Translations under genes and position numbers: made by a program
Shown: one piece after another, positions 22,300 to 30,251 of the stretch
Layout of the letters: every line of letters begins with the position of its first letter
Numbering within the stretch: position 1 is the first letter of the stretch
Notes under the pieces: generated by a model
Seen by the model: only the letters and a program-made list of their open reading frames with translations
What the model was told of the DNA's origin: nothing
Databases searched by the model: none
Source of the DNA: Pseudomonas paralcaligenes
GTDB lineage: Bacteria; Pseudomonadota; Gammaproteobacteria; Pseudomonadales; Pseudomonadaceae
Reading direction: 5' to 3'
Assembly: GCF_019655855.1 (NCBI RefSeq)
Contig: NZ_BPFX01000020.1
Span: 1-64,000 of the forward strand
DNA length: 64,000 nt

Positions 22300-23481
22300 T
22301 CAGTCCGGCCAGTGCCACGGTGGTTCGTCGAGCATGCCCTGGCCCTGGATGACGGTCTGGCCCAGGTCCTTGTCGAGGACGATGGCATTGCACTCGGGGT
22401 GCTGTTCCAGCGCGGCGATCAGCCGGCTGGCGTGGGACACCACCCATACCTGGGTGTGCCGTGAGGCCTCGATGATCAGCCGGCCCAGCGCCGGCAGCAG
22501 GTCAGGGTGCAGGCTGGTCTCGGGCTCGTTGAGCACCATCAGCGACGGCGGCCTGGGGGTGAGCAGGGCGGCGATCAGCAACAGGTAGCGCAGGGTGCCG
22601 TCGGACAGCTCGGCGGCGGACAGCGGGCGCAGCAGTCCTTCCTGATGGAAGGCCAGAGTGAAGTGGCCGCCGGTCTGGAAGTCGACGCGCAGGTCCGATC
22701 CCGGGAAGGCGTCCTGCACCGCGTGGTCCAGGGCTTCCCGGTCGCCGATCTCGCGGATGGTCTGCAGGGCCGCCGCCAGGTCCCGGCCGTCGTGGTGCAG
22801 CACCAGCGTGCGGGTGCCCAGTTGCGGCTGGCGCGCCGGCGCCCCGGCGTCGGTGCGGAAGTGGTCGTAGAAGCGCCAGCGGCGGATGTGTTCGCGCAGC
22901 TGGAAGACCTCGGGGCAGCCCGGGTCGTTGCCGATCTGGTCGAACAGGCTGTCGTAGTTCGGCAGGTGCTGGGCCAGCACCTGCCAGGCGCGGCCCTCGC
23001 GCTGGCGCACCATGGCGCCCTCGCGGTCCACCAGCAGGGCGGCGGGGCGGTAGCAGGGGCCGGCCCAGATGCATTCGTGCTTGATCTCGGGGTCCAGCGA
23101 AAAGGCGCTGGGGGTGAGTCGGTCTTCGCCGGACCTGGATTCGGGCAGGCCGAAGCTGACTGCGTAGCCGAAGTCCTCGCCGGCGAAGCCCAGGCGCAGG
23201 CGCACCGATTCGCGCCGGGGGCCGCCCTGGATGGGAATCTCGCCGCTGCGCATGCGCCGGCTGATTTTCTCCGGGCCGGCCCACAGGGTCGAGTCCAGCC
23301 CTCCTTCCCGGGCCAGGGCGTTGACCACGCCGCCCCGCGCCGTCTCGGCCAGCAGGCGCAGGGCCTTGTACAGATTGGACTTGCCGCTGCCGTTGGCGCC
23401 GGTGATCAGATTGAGCCGGCCGAGCGGCATCACCAGGTTGTTGATGGAGCGGTAGTTGCCGACGGCGAGGGTGTGCAGCAT
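22300..23481 (-). CDS. AAA-family ATPase (RecF/OLD-like, single gene)
   Basis: 393-aa ATPase: MLHTLAVGNYRSINNLVMPL; Walker A TGANGSGKSNLYKALRLL (about 29-46); signature LSDGTLRYLLLIAALL; Walker B SLMVLNEPETSLHPDLLPAL; and a His switch WVVSHASRLI. This is a widely distributed chromosomal ATPase type without a fused TOPRIM or other nuclease domain. Function is unknown. Codon use is host-like, unlike the element ATPase at 7456-8879. The start is ATG 23481; an upstream extension to 23640 crosses the next gene and is rejected. Confidence 0.85.
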   Translation of the reverse strand: MLHTLAVGNYRSINNLVMPLGRLNLITGANGSGKSNLYKALRLLAETARGGVVNALAREGGLDSTLWAGPEKISRRMRSGEIPIQGGPRRESVRLRLGFAGEDFGYAVSFGLPESRSGEDRLTPSAFSLDPEIKHECIWAGPCYRPAALLVDREGAMVRQREGRAWQVLAQHLPNYDSLFDQIGNDPGCPEVFQLREHIRRWRFYDHFRTDAGAPARQPQLGTRTLVLHHDGRDLAAALQTIREIGDREALDHAVQDAFPGSDLRVDFQTGGHFTLAFHQEGLLRPLSAAELSDGTLRYLLLIAALLTPRPPSLMVLNEPETSLHPDLLPALGRLIIEASRHTQVWVVSHASRLIAALEQHPECNAIVLDKDLGQTVIQGQGMLDEPPWHWPD

Positions 23482-23507
23482 GGGGAGTCGTCCTGACGGG
23501 GGCCTGC

Positions 23508-24137
23508 CTATGCTAGCGCGACCCGCGCCTCGATGCGCAGCGGGCCCTGCGGTTCTGCGGCGGCGTAGCTGACCAGCTGCAGTTCGCGCACCGACAGGGC
23601 GAGTGGCGGGCAGCCGCCTAGGGCCGCCGCGCGGCGCCATTCGGCCGTGTTGGCGGCCACGCGGTACAGGCCGACGGTCAGGTGCGGCACGTAGGGCGCC
23701 TGGCGCACTTCGGCAGTGAACCGTCCCAGCGCCTGGCGCAGGCGATCCAGCGCGGCGTCTTCCCTGACGGTCAGGAAGGCCGCGCTGGCGAAGCTGTCCA
23801 GGCCGCCGATGCTCAGCTCGAAGGGTGCCATCCGCAGCGCTTCGAGGGCGCCACGCTGGTCGTCGAGCCGCGTCGTCGCGATGTCGTCGTCATGCCCTGG
23901 CTTGGCGCAGGGAAATCCGCACACGAACAGGGTGATATGGGCCTGGCGCAGGCCCGGCGGATGCAGCCAGTCGCCGAGCAGCGCCCGCGCGGCGCCGAGC
24001 CGGGTCAGGACCCGCGGGCACTCCACCGGGATCGACCAGAGCCAGTAGCGCTCGCGGCCCCGGCGCCATTCGGGATGGTCGCGCAGCTCGCAGGGCAGCG
24101 TGGCATCGGGCGCGTGGCATGGGTCGAGCAGGCGCAT
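23508..24137 (-). CDS. 2H phosphoesterase / 2'-5' RNA ligase family protein
   Basis: 209-aa protein with the two HxT motifs of the LigT/2H superfamily: AHITLFVCGFP (about residue 66) and VPHLTVGLYR (about 150), roughly 85 residues apart. Such proteins cleave or join 2',5' or cyclic phosphodiester bonds in RNA; the specific substrate is unknown. It sits 4 bp upstream of a small membrane-protein gene in the same direction, and the ATPase follows after 26 bp, so the three may be co-transcribed. Confidence 0.82.
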   Translation of the reverse strand: MRLLDPCHAPDATLPCELRDHPEWRRGRERYWLWSIPVECPRVLTRLGAARALLGDWLHPPGLRQAHITLFVCGFPCAKPGHDDDIATTRLDDQRGALEALRMAPFELSIGGLDSFASAAFLTVREDAALDRLRQALGRFTAEVRQAPYVPHLTVGLYRVAANTAEWRRAAALGGCPPLALSVRELQLVSYAAAEPQGPLRIEARVALA

Positions 24138-24141
24138 GGGC

Positions 24142-24525
24142 TCAGCCGGCCCGCCGCCCCAGGTGCAGGATCAGCGCCAGGGCCGCCGGATAGCAGAGGT
24201 AGTGGAAGAAGAACAGCAGCTGGCCCATGTTGCCCGGCTCGTCCTTCAGCCACATCAGGCCGAAGATGACCAAGTAGATCAGGCCGAGCACGGCCGCGTA
24301 CAGCGCGACCAGGGCCCAGCGCTCGCGGATGTCCGGCCGGTGCCTCTCCAGGCGGACGAAGCACCAACGCAGGGCGAAGGCCACCAGCACGGCGGCCAGC
24401 ACGGTCGCGGGTAGGCCGCCGATCTTCAGGCCTGCGCGCAGCAGCACGTTGAGCAGGAACGCCGCCGCCACGGCGCCCAGCACGTACTGGTAGAGCGGGA
24501 AGCGGCGTTGCTCAGAGCTGGACAT
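24142..24525 (-). CDS. small four-helix membrane protein, unknown function
   Basis: 127-aa protein with four hydrophobic stretches (YVLGAVAAAFLLNVLLRAG, LPATVLAAVLVAFALRW, WALVALYAAVLGLIYLVIF, LLFFFHYLCYPAALALIL). I do not recognise a family. It overlaps the SDR gene by 14 bp and is followed within 4 bp by the 2H phosphoesterase gene. Confidence 0.75.
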   Translation of the reverse strand: MSSSEQRRFPLYQYVLGAVAAAFLLNVLLRAGLKIGGLPATVLAAVLVAFALRWCFVRLERHRPDIRERWALVALYAAVLGLIYLVIFGLMWLKDEPGNMGQLLFFFHYLCYPAALALILHLGRRAG

Positions 24526-25342
24526 CGAGGCCGAAGCGCTTGCTCAGCACGCGGTCGAGCAGCCGGCGCGGCAGCAGGCGCACCATCAGCGGCAGGCTGC
24601 GGCTACCGTTGCCGATGCGCAGCAGGGCGGGGCGCTGCGGCTTGCGCACCGCGTCCAGCAGGATGGCGGCGAACTCGCTGGCCGGTGTCGGCTTGTCCTG
24701 GGAGGCATTGGCGCGGGCAAGGATGCCTTCGCGCACCGGCCACCAGGGCGACTGCTCGTTGACCAGCTGTTCGGCGCTGTGGCTGGCGTTGGCGCCGAAG
24801 CTGGACTGGATGGCCCCGGGCTGGACTTCCATCACCTGGATGCCGAACGGCGCCAGTTCCAGGCGCAGGGCGCCGGAAAGCGCGTGTACGGCGGCCTTGG
24901 ACGCGCAGTAGGCGCCGGCGAACGGCGTGATCAGCACGCTGGATATGCTGCCGATGTTGACCACCAGGCCGCGGCTGGCGCGCAGCAGCGGGAAGCAGGC
25001 GCGGGTCAGTTCCACCAGGCTGAACACGTTGGTCTCGAACTGCTGGCGCATGCCCTTGGCGCCGCCGTCGAGCAGCGGCCCCATGGCGCCGTAGCCGGCG
25101 TTGTTGACCAGGATGTCGAGGCGGCCCGCTTCCGCCTGCAGGCGGTCGGCGGCGCGCTGCACGGCCTCGGCGTCGTTGACGTCCAGTTCCACCGCCACGA
25201 AGCCGGCGGCTTCCAGTGCGGCCAGGTCCTGGGGTTTGCGGGCGCAGGCCCAGACCTCGTGGCCGGCGGCCTTGAAGGCATCCGCCAGGGCGCGGCCGAT
25301 GCCGCTGGAACAACCGGTGATCAGAACGACTGGACGACTCAT
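24512..25342 (-). CDS. short-chain dehydrogenase/reductase (SDR)
   Basis: 276-aa classical SDR. It has the Rossmann motif TGCSSGIG (about residues 9-16), VELDVND, the NNAG motif in LVNNAGYGAMG, and the catalytic Ser-Tyr-Lys set in GSISSVLITPFAGAYCASKAAV. NAD(P)-dependent oxidoreductase, substrate unknown. The C-terminal extension is basic and hydrophobic (MVRLLPRRLLDRVLSKRFG), as in membrane-associated SDRs. First gene of a possible SDR - membrane protein - 2H phosphoesterase - ATPase run. Confidence 0.88.
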   Translation of the reverse strand: MSRPVVLITGCSSGIGRALADAFKAAGHEVWACARKPQDLAALEAAGFVAVELDVNDAEAVQRAADRLQAEAGRLDILVNNAGYGAMGPLLDGGAKGMRQQFETNVFSLVELTRACFPLLRASRGLVVNIGSISSVLITPFAGAYCASKAAVHALSGALRLELAPFGIQVMEVQPGAIQSSFGANASHSAEQLVNEQSPWWPVREGILARANASQDKPTPASEFAAILLDAVRKPQRPALLRIGNGSRSLPLMVRLLPRRLLDRVLSKRFGLDVQL

Positions 25343-25441
25343 GGGTTCTCCTTGTGCGCCGCTCGATGGGCTGCCCGCATCCTACACGCGCCGGGCGCCT
25401 TGGCGATTGTCCCGGCAGGCCAAGTTGCGCGGCGGTCAGTC

Positions 25442-26215
25442 CTACGGATGATCGCGCAGGAACACCAGGCTGTCCGGCCCGGACTGCTCGGCGCTGTAGC
25501 GGTAGCCTTGGTAGTCGAAATCCTTGAGCCGCTCGGGATCGCGGATGCGCTCCTTGATCACGTAGCGGGCCATCAGGCCACGGGCCTTCTTGGCGTAGAA
25601 GCTGATGATCTTGTACTGGTCGTTCTTCAGGTCCTTGAACTCGGTGTCGATGACCCGCGCCTTCAGCGCCTTGCGCTTGACCGCGCCGAAGTACTCGTTG
25701 GAGGCCAGGTTGAGCAGCACGTCGTCGCCCTGTTCGGCCAGCGCCTCGTCGAGCCAGCCGCTGATGCGCTCGCCCCAGAAGTCGTAGAGGTTGTTGCCGC
25801 GGGCGTTGGCCAGCTTGGTGCCCATCTCCAGGCGGTACGGCTGCATCAGGTCCAGCGGGCGCAGCACGCCGTACAGGCCGGAGAGCATGCGCAGGTGGGC
25901 CTGGGCGAAGTCGAAGTCGGCCTCGCTGAAGTCCTCGGCGTTCAGGCCGGTGTAGACGTCGCCCTTGAAGGCCAGCAGCGCCTGCTTGGCGTTGTCCGGG
26001 GTGAAGTCCGGGTGCCAGCTGCCGTAGCGCGCCACGTTGAGCGCGGCCAGCTTGTCGGACAGGTGCATCAGTTCGCCGATTTGCCCGGGGCTCATCTCGC
26101 GCAGCTGGCCGATCAGCTCCTGGGCGTGGTCGAGGAACTGCGGCTGGGTGAAGCGCGCGGTAGCGGGCGGGGTGTCGTAGTCCAGGGTCTTGGCGGGGGA
26201 AATCACCAGCAGCAT
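25442..26215 (-). CDS. yaaA: peroxide stress protein YaaA
   Basis: 257-aa YaaA (DUF328/UPF0246) protein with the family start [14 protein letters not shown] and conserved blocks [30 protein letters not shown] and NLASNEYF. E. coli YaaA lowers free iron during H2O2 stress and binds DNA; that role is transferred by family. Full length; single gene by context. Confidence 0.95.
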   Translation of the reverse strand: MLLVISPAKTLDYDTPPATARFTQPQFLDHAQELIGQLREMSPGQIGELMHLSDKLAALNVARYGSWHPDFTPDNAKQALLAFKGDVYTGLNAEDFSEADFDFAQAHLRMLSGLYGVLRPLDLMQPYRLEMGTKLANARGNNLYDFWGERISGWLDEALAEQGDDVLLNLASNEYFGAVKRKALKARVIDTEFKDLKNDQYKIISFYAKKARGLMARYVIKERIRDPERLKDFDYQGYRYSAEQSGPDSLVFLRDHP

Positions 26216-26307
26216 CGAATCGTCTCCGGAAAGCGTGGCGCGATTCTAGGCGGATGGCTCCCCCGGCTCCAGCTATCGGTGCCGAGGGATTTGCCTATCG
26301 GCTCTTG

Positions 26308-26520
26308 GAACCTGTTTACGATCTTTTGAGCAGCACGTTTTTTACTGAAACCTTATTTGCCAATCCGTCACCCCGGCGTAGGCCGGGGTCCAGAAAACCG
26401 ACAGGTGACTCTGTGCGGGCAACTGGATACCGGCCTACGCCGGTATGACGGGTTTTGTAGCCCCACGCTTTGGGAAAAACCGAGCGGCAGGCCAGGTTCG
26501 GACGGATCGTGAACAGGTTC
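26308..26520. mobile_element. MITE-like 213-bp element with 16-bp terminal inverted repeats
   Basis: The ends GAACCTGTTTACGATC (26308-26323) and GATCGTGAACAGGTTC (26505-26520) are inverse complements at 15 of 16 positions. Between them lies the double palindrome described at 26364-26452. No coding frame inside is credible, and no target duplication is obvious. It resembles a non-autonomous derivative of an insertion sequence; the parent is not identified. Confidence 0.55.
26364..26452. repeat. double palindrome (CCCCGGCGTAGGCCGGGG / ATACCGGCCTACGCCGGTAT)
   Basis: Two GC-rich palindromes joined by a short spacer, bounded by CGTCA...TGACG. The same unit occurs in inverted orientation at 43610-43698, with matching arms but different loop bases. 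A dispersed repeat; its folding as DNA or RNA would give two adjacent hairpins. Confidence 0.65.
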
Positions 26521-27045
26521 TCAGTCGCGGGCCGGCAGCATGGCGCGCAGCACGCCGTCGCGACGCACATGGTGGTGCCACAGCGCCATGCCGGCGTGGC
26601 CGAGGATCAGCAGGAACAGCAGATACTGGGCGGTGACGTGGAAGGTCTTGGCCGCGCCGCGTACCGCGTCGGACAGCGGCAGCGGGCCGATCTCCACCAG
26701 CCAGAACAGGTTCACCGGGCGCTTGCCGAACAGCAGGCCGGTCAGCGGCATGAGCAGCAGCAGGAGGTAGAGCATGGCGTGGCCGGCCTTGGCGGCAAAG
26801 CGCTGCAGCGGCGGCTCGCTGGCCAGCAGCTCCGGCGCGCCGGAGCGGGCGCGCACCACCAGGCGCAGCACGGTGAGTACCAGCACCAGCAGGCCGAGGG
26901 ACTTGTGCAGGGTGAACACGCCGGCGCCGCCACCGAGCAGCGGCTCGAACAGGGGGCTGCCATAGGGCAGCGCGATGATCAGCAGCACCAGTACGGCGCT
27001 GAGCCAGTGCAGGGTGATCTGGGCTGGGGTATAGCGTGGGGTCAT
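26521..27045 (-). CDS. cytochrome b561
   Basis: 174-aa di-heme inner-membrane cytochrome of the CybB type. Four hydrophobic helices carry heme-ligand histidines (TLHWLSAVLVLL, TLHKSLGLLVL, FHVTAQYLL, GHAGMALWHHHV). It probably passes electrons between quinol and a periplasmic or membrane partner. The stop codon directly abuts the MITE-like repeat; the C-terminus (RAMLPARD) nevertheless looks normal. Confidence 0.88.
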   Translation of the reverse strand: MTPRYTPAQITLHWLSAVLVLLIIALPYGSPLFEPLLGGGAGVFTLHKSLGLLVLVLTVLRLVVRARSGAPELLASEPPLQRFAAKAGHAMLYLLLLLMPLTGLLFGKRPVNLFWLVEIGPLPLSDAVRGAAKTFHVTAQYLLFLLILGHAGMALWHHHVRRDGVLRAMLPARD

Positions 27046-27527
27046 GTCGATTTCCTCATCATCGGTTTGCGGCGCACGGTGCAGGCGGGATGTGTCGTTA
27101 TGGTTATCCGCGACACTTTACTGGCTCGCTGGCGCCGGCCGGCAAGGGCGTTTTTGCAAGATGTGTGAGGTACGTGGGGTGGGCGGAGCGGAGAACGGCG
27201 GCGGGCCAGGGCTGGCGGTGCGTTACAGGGAGGAAGCGAAGCGGTGACGGCTGAGGCAGGACTTCCGACTGTAACGGCGGGTCCGTCCTGCGCCAAGCGC
27301 TATTCGTCGAGCAGTTAAAAAAGCGTTTCGATGAAGAAAAAGTTCTTTTTTCTGTAATCCGGATTGGGGTATTAAAAAAGCAGACCGCCGAACCCTGCAG
27401 CACAGGTGGCGGGCCTCGGCCATCACCTTTGCTGAGTCATCCCGTTCCGTTCGGGAGGTGGGCGGTCCTCCGCGGCGCAGCGCTGTAGAGGCTTCGCCGT
27501 CCAGGCCCCTCGATAAGGTGACCGAGT
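27046..27527. other. intergenic region upstream of PIN-PhoH gene
   Basis: 482 bp with no supportable gene; short frames in it lack ribosome-binding sites and composition support. It contains an AT-rich stretch with a GAAAAAG/TTCTTTTTTC near-palindrome at about 27339-27355 and a GTGGGGTGGGCGGAGCGG repeat-like segment at about 27174. Promoters for the divergent cytochrome and PhoH genes must lie here but are not clear. Confidence 0.5.
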
Positions 27528-28919
27528 ATGGATGATCACGGACGCACCCGCTCCACCCAGCCCACCCTCTACGTCCTCGACACCAACGTCCTGATCCACG
27601 ATCCCAACGCGCTGCTGAATTTCCAGGAACACCACGTCGCCATCCCCATGACCGTGCTGGAGGAGCTGGACAAGCTCAAGACCGGCAAGCACACGGTCGC
27701 CGCCGAATGCCGACAGGCCATTCGCCTGATCGACCAGACCCTGGGCGAGGCCAGTCCCGAGGAGGTGGAGCAGGGCGTGCCGATCCGCCGAGGCAAGAAC
27801 GAGCCCAAGGGCACCCTGTCGATCCTCATGAGCAAGCGCGCGGAGCCGATCACCTGGCTGCCCGAGCACCTCAACGACAACAAGATCATCAATCAGCTGG
27901 TGGAGCTGCAGAGCCGGCGCAGCGGCTCGCCCGTGGTGCTGGTGACCAAGGACATCAACATGCGCCTGAAGGCGCGCGCCTGCGGCATCTCCGCCGAGGA
28001 CTACCACACCGATCAGTTGGTGGACGACGTCAACCTGCTGTCGCGCGGCTACCACAACCTCTCCGGCTCCTTCTGGGACCGCGTGAGCAAGGTCGAGACG
28101 CGCCAGGGGCATGGCCGCACCTGGCACGAGGTGCAGCTCACCGACAACCTGCCGGCGGTGCATATCAACGAGTTCATCGTCGACGAGCAGGGCTTCGTCG
28201 GCTGGGTCAAGGGCATCGACGGCCGCAGCCTGACCATCCTCGACCTGCACCAGGAGCCGCTGCTGCACCAGGAGGCCTGGGGGCTGCGCCCGCGTGACCT
28301 GTACCAGGCGCTGGCGCTGTACGCGCTGCTCGACCCGGACATCCACCTGGTCAACCTGTCCGGCGCGGCCGGTTCCGGCAAGACCATCCTGGCGCTGGCC
28401 GCGGCCATCGAGCAGACCATGGTCAGCAAGCGCTACCGGCGCATCATCGCCACCCGCAGCGTGCAGGGGCTGGACGAGGACATCGGCTTCCTGCCCGGCA
28501 CCGAGGCGGAGAAGATGGAGCCCTGGCTGGGCGCCATCACCGACAACCTGGAAGCACTGCACATGGACGACGAGAGCACCCATGGCAGCGTCGACTACAT
28601 CCTGCAGAAGGTGCCGCTGCAGTTCAAATCGCTCAACTACATCCGTGGGCGCAGCTTCCAGCAGAGCCTGATCCTGATCGACGAGTGCCAGAACCTCACC
28701 CCGCACCAGATGAAGACCATCATCACCCGTGCCGGTAGTGGCTCGAAGGTGATCTGCCTGGGCAACCTGGCGCAGATCGACACGCCTTACCTGTCGGCCA
28801 CCAGCTCTGGCCTGACCTACCTCACCGAGCGCTTCAAGAACTTCCCCCATGGCGTGCACGTGACGCTGCAGGGTGTGCCGCGCTCGGTGCTGGCCGAGTA
28901 CGCCGAAGCCAACATGTAG
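27528..28919 (+). CDS. PIN-PhoH fusion protein (PhoH2-type ATPase/RNase)
   Basis: 463-aa protein. An N-terminal PIN ribonuclease domain ([38 protein letters not shown]; acidic metal ligands at the usual places) is fused to a PhoH ATPase (Walker [18 protein letters not shown] at about residue 282; Walker [17 protein letters not shown]). PhoH2-type proteins from other bacteria act as ATP-driven RNA helicase/RNases. Ribosome-binding site AAGGTG lies upstream of ATG 27528. Single gene by context, ahead of moaCDE. Confidence 0.9.
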   Translation: MDDHGRTRSTQPTLYVLDTNVLIHDPNALLNFQEHHVAIPMTVLEELDKLKTGKHTVAAECRQAIRLIDQTLGEASPEEVEQGVPIRRGKNEPKGTLSILMSKRAEPITWLPEHLNDNKIINQLVELQSRRSGSPVVLVTKDINMRLKARACGISAEDYHTDQLVDDVNLLSRGYHNLSGSFWDRVSKVETRQGHGRTWHEVQLTDNLPAVHINEFIVDEQGFVGWVKGIDGRSLTILDLHQEPLLHQEAWGLRPRDLYQALALYALLDPDIHLVNLSGAAGSGKTILALAAAIEQTMVSKRYRRIIATRSVQGLDEDIGFLPGTEAEKMEPWLGAITDNLEALHMDDESTHGSVDYILQKVPLQFKSLNYIRGRSFQQSLILIDECQNLTPHQMKTIITRAGSGSKVICLGNLAQIDTPYLSATSSGLTYLTERFKNFPHGVHVTLQGVPRSVLAEYAEANM

Positions 28920-28993
28920 CCGCAGGTGAGCCGCGAGCGGCAAGGGACGACTTGCAGCTTGCGGCTCGCGGCCGGACACTGGAGTCCTTCGCC

Positions 28994-29503
28994 ATGACGC
29001 AGGACTCCTCCATGCTGACCCATCTCGATTCCCAAGGCCGCGCCAACATGGTGGACGTCACCGACAAGGCGGTGACCGCCCGCGAGGCGCTGGCCGAGGC
29101 CCGCGTGCGGATGCTGCCTGCCACCCTGGCGATGATCGCCGACGGCAGCCATCCCAAGGGCGACGTGTTCGCCGTCGCGCGCATCGCCGGCATCCAGGCG
29201 GCGAAGCGGACCCATGAGCTGATCCCCCTGTGCCACCCGCTGCTGCTGACCAGCATCAAGGTCGAGCTGGAGGCTGAGGGCCTCGACTGCGTGCGCATCC
29301 AGGCGCGCTGCAAACTGGCCGGGCAGACCGGGGTGGAGATGGAGGCGCTGACCGCCGCCAGCATCGCCGCGCTGACTCTCTACGACATGTGCAAGGCGGT
29401 GGACCGCGGCATCGTCATCGAGGCCGTGCGCCTGCTGGAGAAGTCCGGCGGCAAGAGCGGCGACTATCCGCGGGACTACCACGAGGTGGGAACCTTGGCA
29501 TGA
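28994..29503 (+). CDS. moaC: cyclic pyranopterin monophosphate synthase MoaC
   Basis: 169 aa from ATG 28994 (GGAG 9 bp upstream); ATG 29012, which gives [16 protein letters not shown], matches the usual family start and is equally possible. Conserved blocks [27 protein letters not shown] (quoted in part), [20 protein letters not shown] and [11 protein letters not shown] are complete. MoaC converts the GTP-derived intermediate to cPMP in molybdenum cofactor synthesis. The stop overlaps the moaD start, and moaE follows, giving a moaCDE operon; moaA is not in the window. Confidence 0.95.
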   Translation: MTQDSSMLTHLDSQGRANMVDVTDKAVTAREALAEARVRMLPATLAMIADGSHPKGDVFAVARIAGIQAAKRTHELIPLCHPLLLTSIKVELEAEGLDCVRIQARCKLAGQTGVEMEALTAASIAALTLYDMCKAVDRGIVIEAVRLLEKSGGKSGDYPRDYHEVGTLA

Positions 29504-29745
29504 TCCGCGTGCAGTACTTCGCCCGCTACCGTGAGGTGCTGGGCATCGACGGCGAGCAGTTGCAGCGTGCCGCCCTGGACAGCCTGGCACAGCTGCGCGA
29601 GCACCTGCTCAGCCGCGGCGGCGTGTGGCAGGTGCTGGCCGAGCAGAACCTGATGTGCGCGCGCAATCAGGAGCTGTGCAGCCTGGATACCGAACTGGCC
29701 GACGGCGACGAGGTGGCCTTCTTCCCCACGGTCACGGGAGGCTAG
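29500..29745 (+). CDS. moaD: molybdopterin synthase small subunit MoaD
   Basis: 81-aa ubiquitin-like sulfur carrier ending in the required Gly-Gly (FFPTVTGG). It is thiocarboxylated at that terminus and donates sulfur to MoaE. The ATG at 29500 overlaps the moaC stop (ATGA), showing coupling; moaE begins 1 bp after its stop. Confidence 0.93.
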   Translation: MIRVQYFARYREVLGIDGEQLQRAALDSLAQLREHLLSRGGVWQVLAEQNLMCARNQELCSLDTELADGDEVAFFPTVTGG

Positions 29746-29746
29746 G

Positions 29747-30196
29747 GTGGGCGTCCGGGTACAGGTCGAGCCCTTCGATCCGGGCGTCGAACTCAATGCA
29801 TTGCACGCCGCCAATCTGGGAATCGGCGCGGTAGTCACCTTCGTCGGCCACGTGCGCGACTACAACGACGGCCAGGACGTGCGCGGTATGTTCCTCGAAC
29901 ACTACCCGGGCATGACCGAGAAGGCCTTGGACGGCATCGTCGCCGAGGCCGAGCGGCGTTGGCCGCTGCTACGGGTGGAGGTGCTGCACCGGGTCGGCCG
30001 GCTGGAGCCGGGCGAGCCCATCGTCTTCGTCGGCACCGCCAGCGCCCATCGCCAGGCGGCGTTCGACGCCTGCGCCTTCATCATGGATTACCTGAAGACC
30101 CGCGCGCCGTTCTGGAAGAAGGAAGACACGCCGGAGGGCGAGCGCTGGGTGGAAGGGCGCGTCAGCGACCAGGCGGCCGCCGAGCGCTGGAAATAG
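29747..30196 (+). CDS. moaE: molybdopterin synthase large subunit MoaE
   Basis: 149-aa catalytic subunit that converts cPMP to molybdopterin with MoaD-thiocarboxylate. Family motifs GAVVTFVGHVRDYN, LEHYPGMTEKAL, HRVGRL, ASAHRQAAFDAC and the lysine-rich PFWKKE are present. GTG start at 29747, one base after moaD. Last gene of moaCDE; convergent with receptor 3. Confidence 0.93.
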   Translation: MGVRVQVEPFDPGVELNALHAANLGIGAVVTFVGHVRDYNDGQDVRGMFLEHYPGMTEKALDGIVAEAERRWPLLRVEVLHRVGRLEPGEPIVFVGTASAHRQAAFDACAFIMDYLKTRAPFWKKEDTPEGERWVEGRVSDQAAAERWK

Positions 30197-30251
30197 CGCC
30201 CACTCACCAGCGCCTCCAGCAGCCGGCGCCACCGGGCGCCGGCGCGACGCC

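Larger units (their letters stand above)
26216..26520. other. intergenic region occupied by a MITE-like repeat
   Basis: 305 bp between yaaA and the cytochrome b561 gene. The right 213 bp are an inverted-repeat-bounded element (26308-26520) that ends one base before the cytochrome stop codon. The left 92 bp should carry the yaaA promoter; no clear boxes seen. Confidence 0.6.

Noticed and set aside
22300..23481. AAA ATPase considered as a second defence gene (Gabija- or OLD-type)
   Set aside because: No TOPRIM or adjacent effector, host-like composition and a housekeeping-looking neighbourhood; kept as an ATPase of unknown function.
27174..27460. Possible small genes upstream of the PhoH gene
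   Set aside because: Short frames have no ribosome-binding site or recognisable product; the region looks like promoter plus degraded repeat.
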